Origin: Paractinoplanes toevensis
Lineage (GTDB): Bacteria; Actinomycetota; Actinomycetes; Mycobacteriales; Micromonosporaceae
Assembly (NCBI RefSeq): GCF_018332695.1
Contig: NZ_BOQN01000002.1
Location: 36,970 to 100,969 of the forward strand
DNA: 64,000 nt
Reading direction: 5' to 3'
Positions 54,505 to 63,294 of the stretch are shown piece after piece. Position 1 is the stretch's first letter. Each line of letters starts with the position of its first letter. The notes below the pieces were generated by a model that saw only the letters and a list, made by a program, of their open reading frames with translations, ran no database searches and was not told where the DNA came from. The translations under genes and the position numbers were made by a program.

Positions 54505-54685
54505 GCAGCTGGTTCGACCGCCGGAAGGCGGCCGAGGCAACAGGGAACCCGGTGTGATTCCGGGACTGCCCCGCAGCGGTAAGTGGGAACGACCGCCGTC
54601 ATGAAGCACTGGGCTCCGCGGAGCCTGGGAAGCGACGGCCAGTAGGAACGAGTGCGACGCCCGCGAGTCCGAAGACCTGCCAGCG
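54505..54685 (+). ncRNA. Cobalamin (B12) riboswitch
   Basis: P1 pairs GCTGG (54508-54512) with CCAGC (54680-54684). The conserved aptamer segments are in order: ACAGGGAA then CCGGTGTGATTCCGGGACTG, the CCCCGCAGCGGTAA core, GGGAAGCGACGGCCAGTAGG (the B12 box region, from about 54626), and the closing CGAGTCCGAAGACCTGCC. It senses adenosylcobalamin and lowers expression of the B12-independent reductase genes when B12 can support the class II enzyme. Confidence 0.95.
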
Positions 54686-54751
54686 CGCCGCGTGCCGACC
54701 GGTGCGCGGCGGTCGAAGGCCGCGTGGGACGGCCGACGCCGTCAGTTGGCG

Positions 54752-54784
54752 TCCTCCTGCGCGCTTTCCCAGTGGCGAGGGGGA
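54752..54784 (+). promoter_or_regulatory. Putative RBS-sequestering hairpin of the riboswitch
   Basis: TCCTCC (54752-54757) can pair with GGGGGA (54779-54784), which is part of the Shine-Dalgarno GAGGGGG before the nrdA ATG. A second hairpin (GACGCC/GGCGTC) lies just upstream. It suggests translational control, inferred from pairing by eye. Confidence 0.5.
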
Positions 54785-54787
54785 CAC

Positions 54788-57121
54788 ATGACGGTGACAC
54801 AGTCCGTGCCGGAGCAGCGTCGGCACGTGATGCAGGTGCGCAAGCGCGACGGCGATCTGGAGATCGTCGACGTCAACAAGATCGTGAAGGCCGTCGAGCG
54901 GTGGGTGGACGACCTCGACGAGGTGGACCCGCTCCGGGTGGCGACCAGGACGATCAGCGGGCTCTACGACGGCGCTACCACGTCCGAGCTGGACAAACTC
55001 TCGATCCAGACATCGGCCGAGCTGATCGGCGAGGAGCCGCAATACTCGAGGCTGGCGGCCCGGCTGCTCGCCGCGTACGTCGAGAAGGAGGTCCGCCAGC
55101 AGGGCGTGGCGTCCTTCAGCCAGTCCATCCGCTACGCCCACCAGCAGGGACTGATCGGCGACGACACGGCCGCTTTCGTGGCGCGCAACGCCCGCAAGCT
55201 GGATGACGCCGTCGACCCCAACGGGGACAAGAGGTTCGAATACTTCGGGCTGCGTACCGTCGCCGACCGCTACCTGCTGCGGCACCCGCAGTCCCGGCTG
55301 GTCGTGGAGACACCGCAGTACTGGCTGCTGCGGGTCGCCTGTGGACTGAGCGAGACGCCGGCCGAGGCGATCGGCTTCTACCGGCTCATGTCGTCGCTCG
55401 CCTATCTGCCCAGCTCACCGACCCTGTTCAACTCGGGCACCCGGCACACCCAGATGTCGTCGTGCTTCCTGGTCGACTCGCCCCGGGACGAGCTGGACTC
55501 GATCTACGAGCGTTACCACCAGGTCGCGAAGCTGTCCAAGTTCTCCGGCGGCATCGGCATCTCGTGGTCGCGGATCCGGGGACGGGGAGCCCTGATCCGC
55601 GGCACCAACGGCAAGTCCAACGGCATCGTCCCGTTCCTGAAGACGCTCGACGCGGGCGTCGCCGCGGTCAACCAGGGCGGCCGGCGCAAGGGCGCGGCCT
55701 GCGTCTACCTGGAGCCGTGGCACCCGGACATCGAGGAGTTCCTGGAGCTGCGGGACAACACCGGCGAGGACTCCCGGCGCACCCACAACCTCAACCTGGC
55801 CAACTGGATCCCGGACGAGTTCATGCGCCGGGTCGAGGCCGACGGCGACTGGTCGCTGATCGACCCGTCGGACGCACCGGACCTGCCCGACCTCTACGGC
55901 GACGCGTTCGACGAGGCCTACCGCCGGGCCGAGAAGAAGGCCGTCAAAACCGTCAAGGCCCGCGACCTGTACGGGCGGATGATGCGCACCCTGGCGCAGA
56001 CCGGCAACGGCTGGATGACGTTCAAGGACCCGTCGAACCGGCTGTCCAACCAGACCGGCGCGCCCGGCAACACCATCCACCTGTCGAACCTGTGCACCGA
56101 GATCCTCGAGGTCAACTCGGACGAGGAGACGGCCGTCTGCAACCTCGGGTCGATCAACCTCGGCGCGCACGTCACCGCGGACGGCGGCGTGGACTGGGCG
56201 AAGCTGCGCGAGACGGTCCGCACCGCGGTCGTCTTCCTGGACCGGGTGATCGACATCAACTACTACCCGTCGGCGCAGGCGGCGGCCTCGAATCCGCGGT
56301 GGCGCCCGGTCGGGCTCGGGCTGATGGGCCTGCAGGACGCGTTCTTCACGCTGGGGCTGCCGTTCGACTCGGCCGAGGCGAAAGAACTGTCCACCCGCGT
56401 ACAGGAAGAGATCTTCCTGACCGCGCTGGAGAGCTCGGTGCGGCTGGCGGAGCAGTTCGGCCCGCACCCGGCCTTTGCCGAGACCCGGGCGGCCGGCGGC
56501 GACCTGCACCACGAGTTGTGGGGCGCGACCGCGGAGCAGACCGAGCGGTGGGCGGCGCTGCGTAAGAGCCTGGAGATCCACGGCCTCCGGAATTCGCTGC
56601 TGATCGCCATCGCGCCGACCGCGACCATCGCGTCCATCGCCGGTTGCTACGAGTGCATCGAGCCGCAGGTGTCCAACCTGTTCAAGCGCGAGACGATGTC
56701 CGGCGAATTTATCCAGATCAACACCTATCTGGTACGGGAGTTGAAGGCGCGCGGCCTGTGGACCGCACCGGTCCGCGAGCAGATCAAGCGCGCGGAGGGT
56801 TCCGTGCAGGGCATCGCCGAACTGCCCGCCGAGGTTCGCGAGGTGTTCCGCACCGCCTGGGAACTGCCGCAGAAAGCGCTGATCGATCTGGCCGCCGCCC
56901 GCGCGCCGTACATCGACCAGTCCCAGTCGCTGAACCTGTTCCTGAGCGCACCCACCATCGGCAAGCTCTCCTCGATGTACCTGTACGCCTGGAAGGCCGG
57001 CCTGAAGACGACCTACTACCTGCGTTCGCGCCCCGCGACACGTATCCAGCAGGCAACGGTGCCGATCGAGGCGGTCACCTGTTCCCTGGAGAACCCCGAA
57101 TCCTGTGAGGCCTGCCAGTAA
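54788..57121 (+). CDS. nrdA: Class Ia ribonucleotide reductase, large subunit
   Basis: 777 residues. N-terminal ATP-cone (VRKRDGDLEIVDVNKIVKAVERW region, about residues 17-40) for allosteric control; active-site Cys in SSCFLVDS and CNLGSINL, the radical Cys/Glu in NLCTEI, and a C-terminal CEACQ tail that shuttles reducing equivalents. It reduces ribonucleoside diphosphates in the cytoplasm with NrdB. ATG with GAGGGGG upstream. Controlled by the B12 riboswitch and NrdR boxes. The stop and nrdB start share a base (TAATG). Confidence 0.96.
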   Translation: MTVTQSVPEQRRHVMQVRKRDGDLEIVDVNKIVKAVERWVDDLDEVDPLRVATRTISGLYDGATTSELDKLSIQTSAELIGEEPQYSRLAARLLAAYVEKEVRQQGVASFSQSIRYAHQQGLIGDDTAAFVARNARKLDDAVDPNGDKRFEYFGLRTVADRYLLRHPQSRLVVETPQYWLLRVACGLSETPAEAIGFYRLMSSLAYLPSSPTLFNSGTRHTQMSSCFLVDSPRDELDSIYERYHQVAKLSKFSGGIGISWSRIRGRGALIRGTNGKSNGIVPFLKTLDAGVAAVNQGGRRKGAACVYLEPWHPDIEEFLELRDNTGEDSRRTHNLNLANWIPDEFMRRVEADGDWSLIDPSDAPDLPDLYGDAFDEAYRRAEKKAVKTVKARDLYGRMMRTLAQTGNGWMTFKDPSNRLSNQTGAPGNTIHLSNLCTEILEVNSDEETAVCNLGSINLGAHVTADGGVDWAKLRETVRTAVVFLDRVIDINYYPSAQAAASNPRWRPVGLGLMGLQDAFFTLGLPFDSAEAKELSTRVQEEIFLTALESSVRLAEQFGPHPAFAETRAAGGDLHHELWGATAEQTERWAALRKSLEIHGLRNSLLIAIAPTATIASIAGCYECIEPQVSNLFKRETMSGEFIQINTYLVRELKARGLWTAPVREQIKRAEGSVQGIAELPAEVREVFRTAWELPQKALIDLAAARAPYIDQSQSLNLFLSAPTIGKLSSMYLYAWKAGLKTTYYLRSRPATRIQQATVPIEAVTCSLENPESCEACQ

Positions 57122-58116
57122 TGCTGCTCGATCCCGGAATGGACCTGACCCTGCGGCCGATGAAGTACCCGCACTTCTTCGACCGCTACAAGGACGCGAT
57201 CAAGAACACCTGGACGGTCGAGGAGGTCGATCTGCACTCCGACCTGGCCGACCTGAACCGGCTCTCGCCGGCCGAGCGGCACCTGGTGTCGCGGCTCGTC
57301 GCGTTCTTCGCCACCGGCGACACGATCGTCGCGAACAACCTGGTGCTCAATCTCTATCAGCACGTGAACTCGCCGGAGGGCCGGCTCTACCTCTCCCGGC
57401 AACTGTTCGAGGAGGCCGTGCACGTCCAGTTCTATCTGAACCTGCTGGACACCTACGTGCCCGATCTCGACGAGCGGGCGGCGGCGTTCTCGGCGGTCGA
57501 CAACATTCCGTCGATCGCCGGTAAGGCCGAGTTCTGCTTCAAGTGGATCGACTCGCTGTTCGAGGTGCGGCTGCTGAAGACGCGGGAGGATCGGCGGGCC
57601 TTCCTGCTCAACCTGATCTGCTTCGCGGCGTGCATCGAGGGGCTGTTCTTCTACGGCGCCTTCGCGTACGTCTACTTCCTGCGTTCCCGCGGCCTGCTGC
57701 ACGGCCTGGCGAGCGGCACCAACTGGGTGTTCCGCGACGAGTCGATGCACATGGCGTTCGCCTTCGACGTGGTCGACCAGGTGCGCAAGGAGGAACCGGA
57801 CCTGTTCGACGCCGACCTGGAACAGCAGGTCCGGGACATGCTCGCGGAAGCCGTCGAGTGCGAGGTGCAGTTCGCCGCCGACCTGCTCGACCAGGGCGTC
57901 TCCGGAATGTCCCTGGCCGACATGCGGGAGTACCTGCAACACGTCGCCGACCGCCGGCTGGCCGTGCTCGGCATCGAGCCGATGTACCACAGCAAGAACC
58001 CGTTCGCCTTCATGGAGTTGCAGGACGTCCAGGAGCTGTCCAACTTCTTCGAACGCCGTGTCTCGGCGTACCAGATGGGGGTGACCGGAACGGTGAGTTT
58101 CGACGACGACTTCTGA
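57121..58116 (+). CDS. nrdB: Class Ia ribonucleotide reductase, small subunit
   Basis: 331 residues. Diiron/tyrosyl-radical R2 fold: carboxylate in ATGDTIV (Asp67), then Glu98 and His101 with radical Tyr105 in EEAVHVQFYLNLL, which matches the ExxHxxxY pattern of NrdB. Second-half ligands appear in CIEGLFFYGAFAY and RDESMHMAF. It generates the radical for NrdA. ATG overlaps the nrdA stop. In Streptomyces the operon continues with nrdS; here no third gene follows. Confidence 0.95.
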   Translation: MLLDPGMDLTLRPMKYPHFFDRYKDAIKNTWTVEEVDLHSDLADLNRLSPAERHLVSRLVAFFATGDTIVANNLVLNLYQHVNSPEGRLYLSRQLFEEAVHVQFYLNLLDTYVPDLDERAAAFSAVDNIPSIAGKAEFCFKWIDSLFEVRLLKTREDRRAFLLNLICFAACIEGLFFYGAFAYVYFLRSRGLLHGLASGTNWVFRDESMHMAFAFDVVDQVRKEEPDLFDADLEQQVRDMLAEAVECEVQFAADLLDQGVSGMSLADMREYLQHVADRRLAVLGIEPMYHSKNPFAFMELQDVQELSNFFERRVSAYQMGVTGTVSFDDDF

Positions 58117-58130
58117 CCGCCGGGACAACA

Positions 58131-58172
58131 GGTGGTCCGGCAGCACGGGCAACCCCGCGCCGCCGGACCGCC
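58131..58172. terminator. Hairpin between nrdB and the convergent lectin gene
   Basis: An 11-bp stem GGTGGTCCGGC / GCCGGACCGCC (one G-U pair) around a 20-nt loop that itself can pair CGGG/CCCG. No U-tract. Confidence 0.75.
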
Positions 58173-58176
58173 GGGC

Positions 58177-58713
58177 TCAGCCCCAGCGCTGCCGGTTGTT
58201 GCCCGTGTCGCAGGGCTCCATCCGGACGTACGCCGGGTTGCCGTTGGCCTGGAGGCACAGGTGCAGTCCCTGGTGAACCCAGGCACCCCAGCTCTTGAAC
58301 ACGTAGAAGGTTCCGCCGTTGTGCGAGACCGGGTACACCTCCCAGTTCTCGTAGTGACTGCTGCAGGCGCTCGAGTAGGCGGTTCCGCCGGCGGTCGAGG
58401 CATGGCTGCTGATGCACTGGTTGGTCAGGTAGCTCTGGAGCTTGATGATCGAGTGTCCGGACGGGCTCTTCCCGGCGCCGAGCGAGTGCCAGCGCTGGTA
58501 GTTGTAGCAGCCGGCGAGGCACGTCTCGGACAGCAGGATGGTGCCGGGCCGGTTCGCGTTGATGGAACCGAAGTAGTAAGCGTCCGTGTAGAGGGCGCCG
58601 TACGGCGGCGGGTCGTCCGCCTGAGCCGGCGCGGCGAAACCCGCGACCATGGCGACCATCAGCAGCGCGAAAGCCATTGCTTTCCGCACGCGCCATCGAA
58701 CCTTGAATGACAT
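58177..58713 (-). CDS. Secreted ricin-type (beta-trefoil) lectin-like protein
   Basis: 178 residues. Sec signal peptide (AMAFALLMVAMVAGFAAPAQA, cleavage near residue 32), then about 145 residues of beta-trefoil character with QxW-like repeats (YNYQRWHS, HYENWEV, NNRQRW) and six Cys that could form disulfides. Probable secreted carbohydrate-binding protein without an enzyme domain. ATG with GGGGAGGA upstream. Convergent with nrdB. Confidence 0.75.
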   Translation of the reverse strand: MSFKVRWRVRKAMAFALLMVAMVAGFAAPAQADDPPPYGALYTDAYYFGSINANRPGTILLSETCLAGCYNYQRWHSLGAGKSPSGHSIIKLQSYLTNQCISSHASTAGGTAYSSACSSHYENWEVYPVSHNGGTFYVFKSWGAWVHQGLHLCLQANGNPAYVRMEPCDTGNNRQRWG

Positions 58714-58846
58714 AGCAGTCCTCCCCGTGAGGGACCTCGCTCGAGGCCCGAAGGAAAGCTATATCGAAGATCGTCAAATGGGTGGCCCCGCTTCCACCTA
58801 TCCGACAAGACGGACATGACGGTTTCCCTCGACAGACAGCGAGCCG

Positions 58847-59389
58847 TCAACCGGCGTTGCGGGACTCCTGGACGCGCATGGCGGCCACCAGGTCCTCGCG
58901 GGCCCGGGCTATCCGGGACCGGATGGTGCCGACCGGGCAGTCGCAGATCTCGGCCGCCTCGGCGTACGACAGGCCGGCCACCTGGGTCAGCAGGAACGCC
59001 TCCCGGCGGTCCGGGGCGAGGCCGCGGATCAGGTCGGTCAGGGCGTGCTGCTCCTCGAAACGGGACGACGCCGACGACGGCACCTCCGCGTCCGGCAAGG
59101 GCGCCGTGCGGGGGCGGCGGGTCGCGTACCGGACGTGGTCGGCCGCGACCCGGCGGGCGATCGCGAACAGCCAGGTGCGCACCGACGAGCGGCCGGCGAA
59201 GCGTGGCAGCGCGCCCACCGCCCGCAGATAGGTCTCCTGGGCGAGATCCTCCACCTCGGCCGGCGACGTCAGCGGGGACAGGAAACGCTGGACGTCCCGC
59301 TGGGTGAGCCGGATCAGGTCGGTGAGCGCGTCCCGGTCACCACGCCCGGCCGCGTACGCCAAGGCGGCCAGGGGGTCGGCGTCGGTCAC
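58847..59389 (-). CDS. ECF RNA polymerase sigma factor
   Basis: 180 residues. Region 2 (DLAQETYLRAVGALPRFAG, then VRTWLFAIARRVAADHVR) and region 4 (LAPDRREAFLLTQVAGLSYA, then CPVGTIRSRIARAREDLV) are complete; no C-terminal extension. No anti-sigma gene adjoins it. GTG at 59389. Divergent from the copper module across 88 bp. Mycobacterial SigC is a comparable ECF factor without an adjacent anti-sigma and has been linked to copper; the analogy here is inference. Confidence 0.9.
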   Translation of the reverse strand: MTDADPLAALAYAAGRGDRDALTDLIRLTQRDVQRFLSPLTSPAEVEDLAQETYLRAVGALPRFAGRSSVRTWLFAIARRVAADHVRYATRRPRTAPLPDAEVPSSASSRFEEQHALTDLIRGLAPDRREAFLLTQVAGLSYAEAAEICDCPVGTIRSRIARAREDLVAAMRVQESRNAG

Positions 59390-59477
59390 GCCCGGAGGTA
59401 CGCGGCGGCGAGCGGAAAAGTTCACCCCCGGGAACCACCGGGCCGCGCGGACCGACTTGGGCAGGGTGCGTGCTGCG

Positions 59478-61463
59478 ATGAAAGCGCCGTCGCTGGTGAC
59501 GGCGGCTACGGGTACGGGTGTCGCGGTCCTCGTCGGGGGACTGCTGTTCGGCGGGGCGGTGGATGACGCCGTGCTGCCGGGGATACCCGAGCCCGGTGCC
59601 CTCACCGAGTGGGCCCTGCCGGTCCTGACCATGCTGGCCGACGTGCTCGGTGTGCTCACCGCCGGGATCACCGTCACCGCGGCGTTCCTGCTGCCGGGGG
59701 ACGGCCGCAGCGTGGCCGCGCACGGGTGGCGGCTGCTGCGCCGCACCACCTGGCTGGCGCTGCTGTGGGCCGCGACCAGCCTCGTCCTGGTTGCGTTCGC
59801 CGTCTCCGACCTGCTGGGGATGCCGGTCGCGAGGCTGGGCCGGGAACCGCTGCTGAGCTTCGCGTTCTCGGTCAACCAGGGGCAGGCCTTGGTGCTGCAG
59901 GCCGGGCTCGCCCTCGCGGTGGCCGTCCTCAGCCGGGCCGGGCCGGGGCGGGGCACGGCCGCGGTCACCGCGGGGCTCGCGATGGTGGCGCTGCTGCCGC
60001 CGGCCTTCACCGGGCACGCGGCCGGGGCCGGCAACCATCAGATCGCGGTGAGCAGCCTCGCGGTGCACGTGCTCGCGGCGTCGCTGTGGCTGGGCGGGCT
60101 GGCCGGGCTGTTGCTGGTGCGCCGGCATCGCCGGTTCGCCGACACCGCCGACCGCTACAGCCGTCTCGCGCTGGCCTGCTTCGTGGCCACGGCGGTGAGC
60201 GGGGTGGTCAACGCGGCGGTGCGGCTGGGTGCCTGGCCGGCGCTGTGGAGCACCCGCTACGGCACCCTCGTACTCCTCAAGGTCTTTGCCCTGGTCCTGG
60301 TCGGGGTGATCGGGGCCGCGCACCGCGGCCGCACCCTGCCCGGCCTGCGCGCCGGCCGGCCCCGGGCATTCCTCCGGCTGGCCGCCGGTGAGCTGCTCGT
60401 TCTCGGTGCCGCGGTCGGGCTCGCGGTGGCGCTGTCGCGCAGCCCCACCCCGCCGGCCGCCGCCACGCCGGATCCGCTGGTGGAACTGCTGGGCTTCGGG
60501 CAGCCCGGTCCGCCGACCGCCGCCCGGATGGTCGGCGATCCGCTCCCGGACCTGTTCCTGCTCACCGCGGTCGCGGTCGGGATCGCCGCCTACCTCGCCG
60601 GGGTGGTGCGGATGCGCCGCGCCGGGCACGACTGGCCGGTCGCCCGCACCGCGTCCTGGGTGGGCGGGCTGCTGTTGCTCGGCGCGATCACCGGGCTCGG
60701 CGTGGCCCGGTACGCGTACGTGCTGTTCAGCGTGCACATGGTGCAGCACATGGTGTTGTCGATGGTGGTGCCGATCCTGCTGGTCGGCGGCGCGCCCGTG
60801 ACGCTCGCGTTGCGGGCGCTGCGCCGGCCGGCCGATCCGCAGGTGCGCGGGGCGCGCGAGTGGCTGCTGGTGGTGCTGCACAGCCGGGGGCTGCGCCTGA
60901 TCGGCAATCCGCTCGTCGCGCTCGGGATCTACGTCGTGAGCCTGTACGGGCTGTACCTGGGTGGGCTGCTCGGCACTCTGATGCGCTACCACCTCGGGCA
61001 CCTGGCCATGCTGGTCCACTTCGTCCTCGCCGGCTACCTCCTGTTCTGGGTGCTCATCGGCGCCGACCCGGGCCGCCGCCGGGTCCATCCGGCCCTGCTG
61101 ACGGTCGTGCACTTCCTGGCCATGGCGGCGCACGCGTTCTTCGGGTTCGTGCTGCTGCAGTCGACGACCGTCATCGCCGCCGACTGGTACCCGGCCGTGC
61201 ACCCGGCCTGGGCCTCGTCCCTGCTGGCGGATCAGCGGCTCGGCGCCGGCCTGGCGTGGGCGCTCGGCGAGCTGCCGGCCGCCGTGGTGATGCTGGTGCT
61301 GGTGCGCCAGTGGATCCGCTCCGACGAGCGCGAGCAGGCCCGCCTGGACCGGGCGGCCGACCGCGCCGACGCGACCGGCGAGGACGACGAGTTGGCCCGC
61401 TACAACGCCTTCCTGGCCGCGGCGGCCACCGACGAAGCCCGGGAACCCGGACGGCCGTCTTGA
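59478..61463 (+). CDS. CopD-CtaG fusion membrane protein
   Basis: 661 residues with about fourteen or more transmembrane segments. The N-terminal half is a CopD-type copper-resistance domain (PPAFTGHAAGAGNHQIAVSS; VHVLAASLWLGGLAGLLLV). The C-terminal half, from about residue 350, is a CtaG (caa3) cytochrome oxidase assembly domain (FSVHMVQHMVLSMVVPILLV; MAAHAFFGFVLLQS). Fusions of this kind handle copper across the membrane and help metallate oxidases. ATG at 59478. First gene of the copper module. Confidence 0.9.
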   Translation: MKAPSLVTAATGTGVAVLVGGLLFGGAVDDAVLPGIPEPGALTEWALPVLTMLADVLGVLTAGITVTAAFLLPGDGRSVAAHGWRLLRRTTWLALLWAATSLVLVAFAVSDLLGMPVARLGREPLLSFAFSVNQGQALVLQAGLALAVAVLSRAGPGRGTAAVTAGLAMVALLPPAFTGHAAGAGNHQIAVSSLAVHVLAASLWLGGLAGLLLVRRHRRFADTADRYSRLALACFVATAVSGVVNAAVRLGAWPALWSTRYGTLVLLKVFALVLVGVIGAAHRGRTLPGLRAGRPRAFLRLAAGELLVLGAAVGLAVALSRSPTPPAAATPDPLVELLGFGQPGPPTAARMVGDPLPDLFLLTAVAVGIAAYLAGVVRMRRAGHDWPVARTASWVGGLLLLGAITGLGVARYAYVLFSVHMVQHMVLSMVVPILLVGGAPVTLALRALRRPADPQVRGAREWLLVVLHSRGLRLIGNPLVALGIYVVSLYGLYLGGLLGTLMRYHLGHLAMLVHFVLAGYLLFWVLIGADPGRRRVHPALLTVVHFLAMAAHAFFGFVLLQSTTVIAADWYPAVHPAWASSLLADQRLGAGLAWALGELPAAVVMLVLVRQWIRSDEREQARLDRAADRADATGEDDELARYNAFLAAAATDEAREPGRPS

Positions 61464-61544
61464 CGACTATCGAAAAGGAGCGGGAACTTTTCGGCGACTC
61501 CGCGGGACCAATGAACTGAAGGTCCGGCTATAGAAGTGGATGTC

Positions 61545-62087
61545 ATGAAAAATACGCTTACTCGTCTCGCGGCCACGGCCGGGCTCCTGGTCACCCTCGG
61601 TCTGGCCGGCTGCGGCGACGATTCCGCCGCCGGGAGTACGCCGAGTCCCGCACCCTCCCCCGCCGCCGCCCTGACCATCCGCGACCCGTGGGTCAAGGCG
61701 GCACCGGCCGGCACCATGACGGCGGCGTTCGGGGTGCTGGTCAACGACACGGGCGCCGACATCACGGTCGCGGCGGCCGAGTCGCCGGCCTCACCGATGG
61801 AGCTGCACGAGATGACCATGAAGGACGGCAAGATGGTCATGCAGCCCAAGGAGGGCGGCTTCGTGATCAAGGCGAACGGCACGCACGAGCTCTCCCCCGG
61901 CGGCGACCACCTGATGCTGATGAACCCGGCCCGGGCCATCGAGGCCGGCGACGAGGTCAGCTTCACCCTGAAACTGGGCGACGGCACGACCGTACCGTTC
62001 ACCGCGATCGCCAAGCCGTACGCCGGCGCGGGCGAGAGCTACGACCCCGGCATGTCGATGGCACCGATGGGCAGCGCCGCGCCATGA
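61545..62087 (+). CDS. Periplasmic copper chaperone PCuAC (lipoprotein)
   Basis: 180 residues. Lipobox LAGC (LVTLGLAGCGDDS), Pro/Ala linker, then the PCuAC (DUF461) beta domain with the His/Met ligands: ELHEMTM, a Met-rich KMVMQ segment and GGDHLMLM. It carries Cu(I) outside the membrane, often to cytochrome oxidase. ATG at 61545; a GTG at 61536 is an alternative. Its stop overlaps the DyP start (ATGA). The 81-bp gap upstream includes GGGAAC (61482-61487). Confidence 0.93.
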   Translation: MKNTLTRLAATAGLLVTLGLAGCGDDSAAGSTPSPAPSPAAALTIRDPWVKAAPAGTMTAAFGVLVNDTGADITVAAAESPASPMELHEMTMKDGKMVMQPKEGGFVIKANGTHELSPGGDHLMLMNPARAIEAGDEVSFTLKLGDGTTVPFTAIAKPYAGAGESYDPGMSMAPMGSAAP

Positions 62088-63277
62088 CCGCCCGCCCTTC
62101 CCCGGTGAGCCGGCGGCGCCTGCTCACCGGGGCCGCGGTGGCCGGCCTCGGCGCCGCGGCCGGCGCCGGCACGGTCGCGGCAACCGGCCAGGAGACGCCG
62201 GTTCCGGTCGCGGTCACCCAACCCCAAACCTTCCCGACGGGTACGGCTGCCGTCGCGTTCCACGGCCCGAGGCAGGCCGGGGTGGCCGAGGATCCGCCGG
62301 CGCACGCCGCGTTCGTGGCGTTCACCCTGGCCGCCGGCACCGACCGGCGCGCCCTCGGTCGGATGCTGCGGTTGCTCTCCGACGACGCGGCCCGGCTCAC
62401 CCAGGGCGAGCCGGCGCTCGGCGACACCGACGCCACCCTGGCCGCGCTGCCGGCCCGGCTGACCGTGACGTTCGGGTTCGGGCCGGGCCTGTACCGCGCC
62501 GCCGGCCGGCCGGCGCCCATCGCCGACCTGCCGAAGTTCCGCATCGACCGGCTCGAGCGCCGCTGGTCCGGCGGCGACCTGCTGCTGCAGATCTGCGCCG
62601 ACGACCCGCTGACGGTCGCACACACCCAGCGAATGCTGATCAAGGACGCCCGCCCGTTCGCCGCGATCCGCTGGGTGCAGCAAGGTTTCCGGCGCAGCCC
62701 CGGCGTCCAGGCACCCGACCACACTCAGCGCAACGTGCTGGGCCAACTGGACGGCACCGCCAACCCGCGCGGCCCCGAGATCGACCCGGCGGTGTGGAAC
62801 GAGGACGGCTCCACCACGCTGGTGGTGCGGCGGATCCGCGCCGAGATCGAGAAGTGGGACATGCTGTCGGTCTCGGACAAGGAGAACGCGGTAGGCCGCC
62901 GCCTGACGTCAGGTGCGCCCCTGAGCGGCCACGAGGAGCACGACAAGCCCGACTTCACCACAGTGGACCAGTCGGGCCTGCCGGCCATGCCGGACTTCTC
63001 CCACGTAACCCGCGCCCGCGTGGAAGACCCCACCCAGAAGATCCTGCGCCGCCCGTACAACTACGACGACGCACCCAACGCCGCCGGCCTCCCCGACGCG
63101 GGCCTGATCTTCGCCTCCTACCAACGGGACATAGCCCGCCAGTACGTCCCCATCCAGCAACGCCTAGCCGACAAGGACCTGCTGAACGAATGGATCACAC
63201 CGATCGGCTCCGCCGTGTTCGCCATCCCGCCCGGCTGCACCGAGGGCAGCTGGATCGGCGCCGGCCTGTTGTCATAG
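62084..63277 (+). CDS. DyP-type peroxidase, TAT-exported
   Basis: 397 residues. Twin-arginine leader (VSRRRLLTGAAVAGLGAA), ferredoxin-like fold with the GxxDG motif (LGQLDGTANPR) supplying the distal Asp, and the proximal His region in the C-terminal half (DFSHVTRARVEDPTQKI). This is the EfeB/TyrA-like class of dye-decolourising heme peroxidase. No EfeU or EfeO gene adjoins it; it sits instead in a copper cluster. Coupled to PCuAC by ATGA. Confidence 0.93.
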   Translation: MTARPSPVSRRRLLTGAAVAGLGAAAGAGTVAATGQETPVPVAVTQPQTFPTGTAAVAFHGPRQAGVAEDPPAHAAFVAFTLAAGTDRRALGRMLRLLSDDAARLTQGEPALGDTDATLAALPARLTVTFGFGPGLYRAAGRPAPIADLPKFRIDRLERRWSGGDLLLQICADDPLTVAHTQRMLIKDARPFAAIRWVQQGFRRSPGVQAPDHTQRNVLGQLDGTANPRGPEIDPAVWNEDGSTTLVVRRIRAEIEKWDMLSVSDKENAVGRRLTSGAPLSGHEEHDKPDFTTVDQSGLPAMPDFSHVTRARVEDPTQKILRRPYNYDDAPNAAGLPDAGLIFASYQRDIARQYVPIQQRLADKDLLNEWITPIGSAVFAIPPGCTEGSWIGAGLLS

Positions 63278-63294
63278 CCGCAGCGGGCCGGCCG

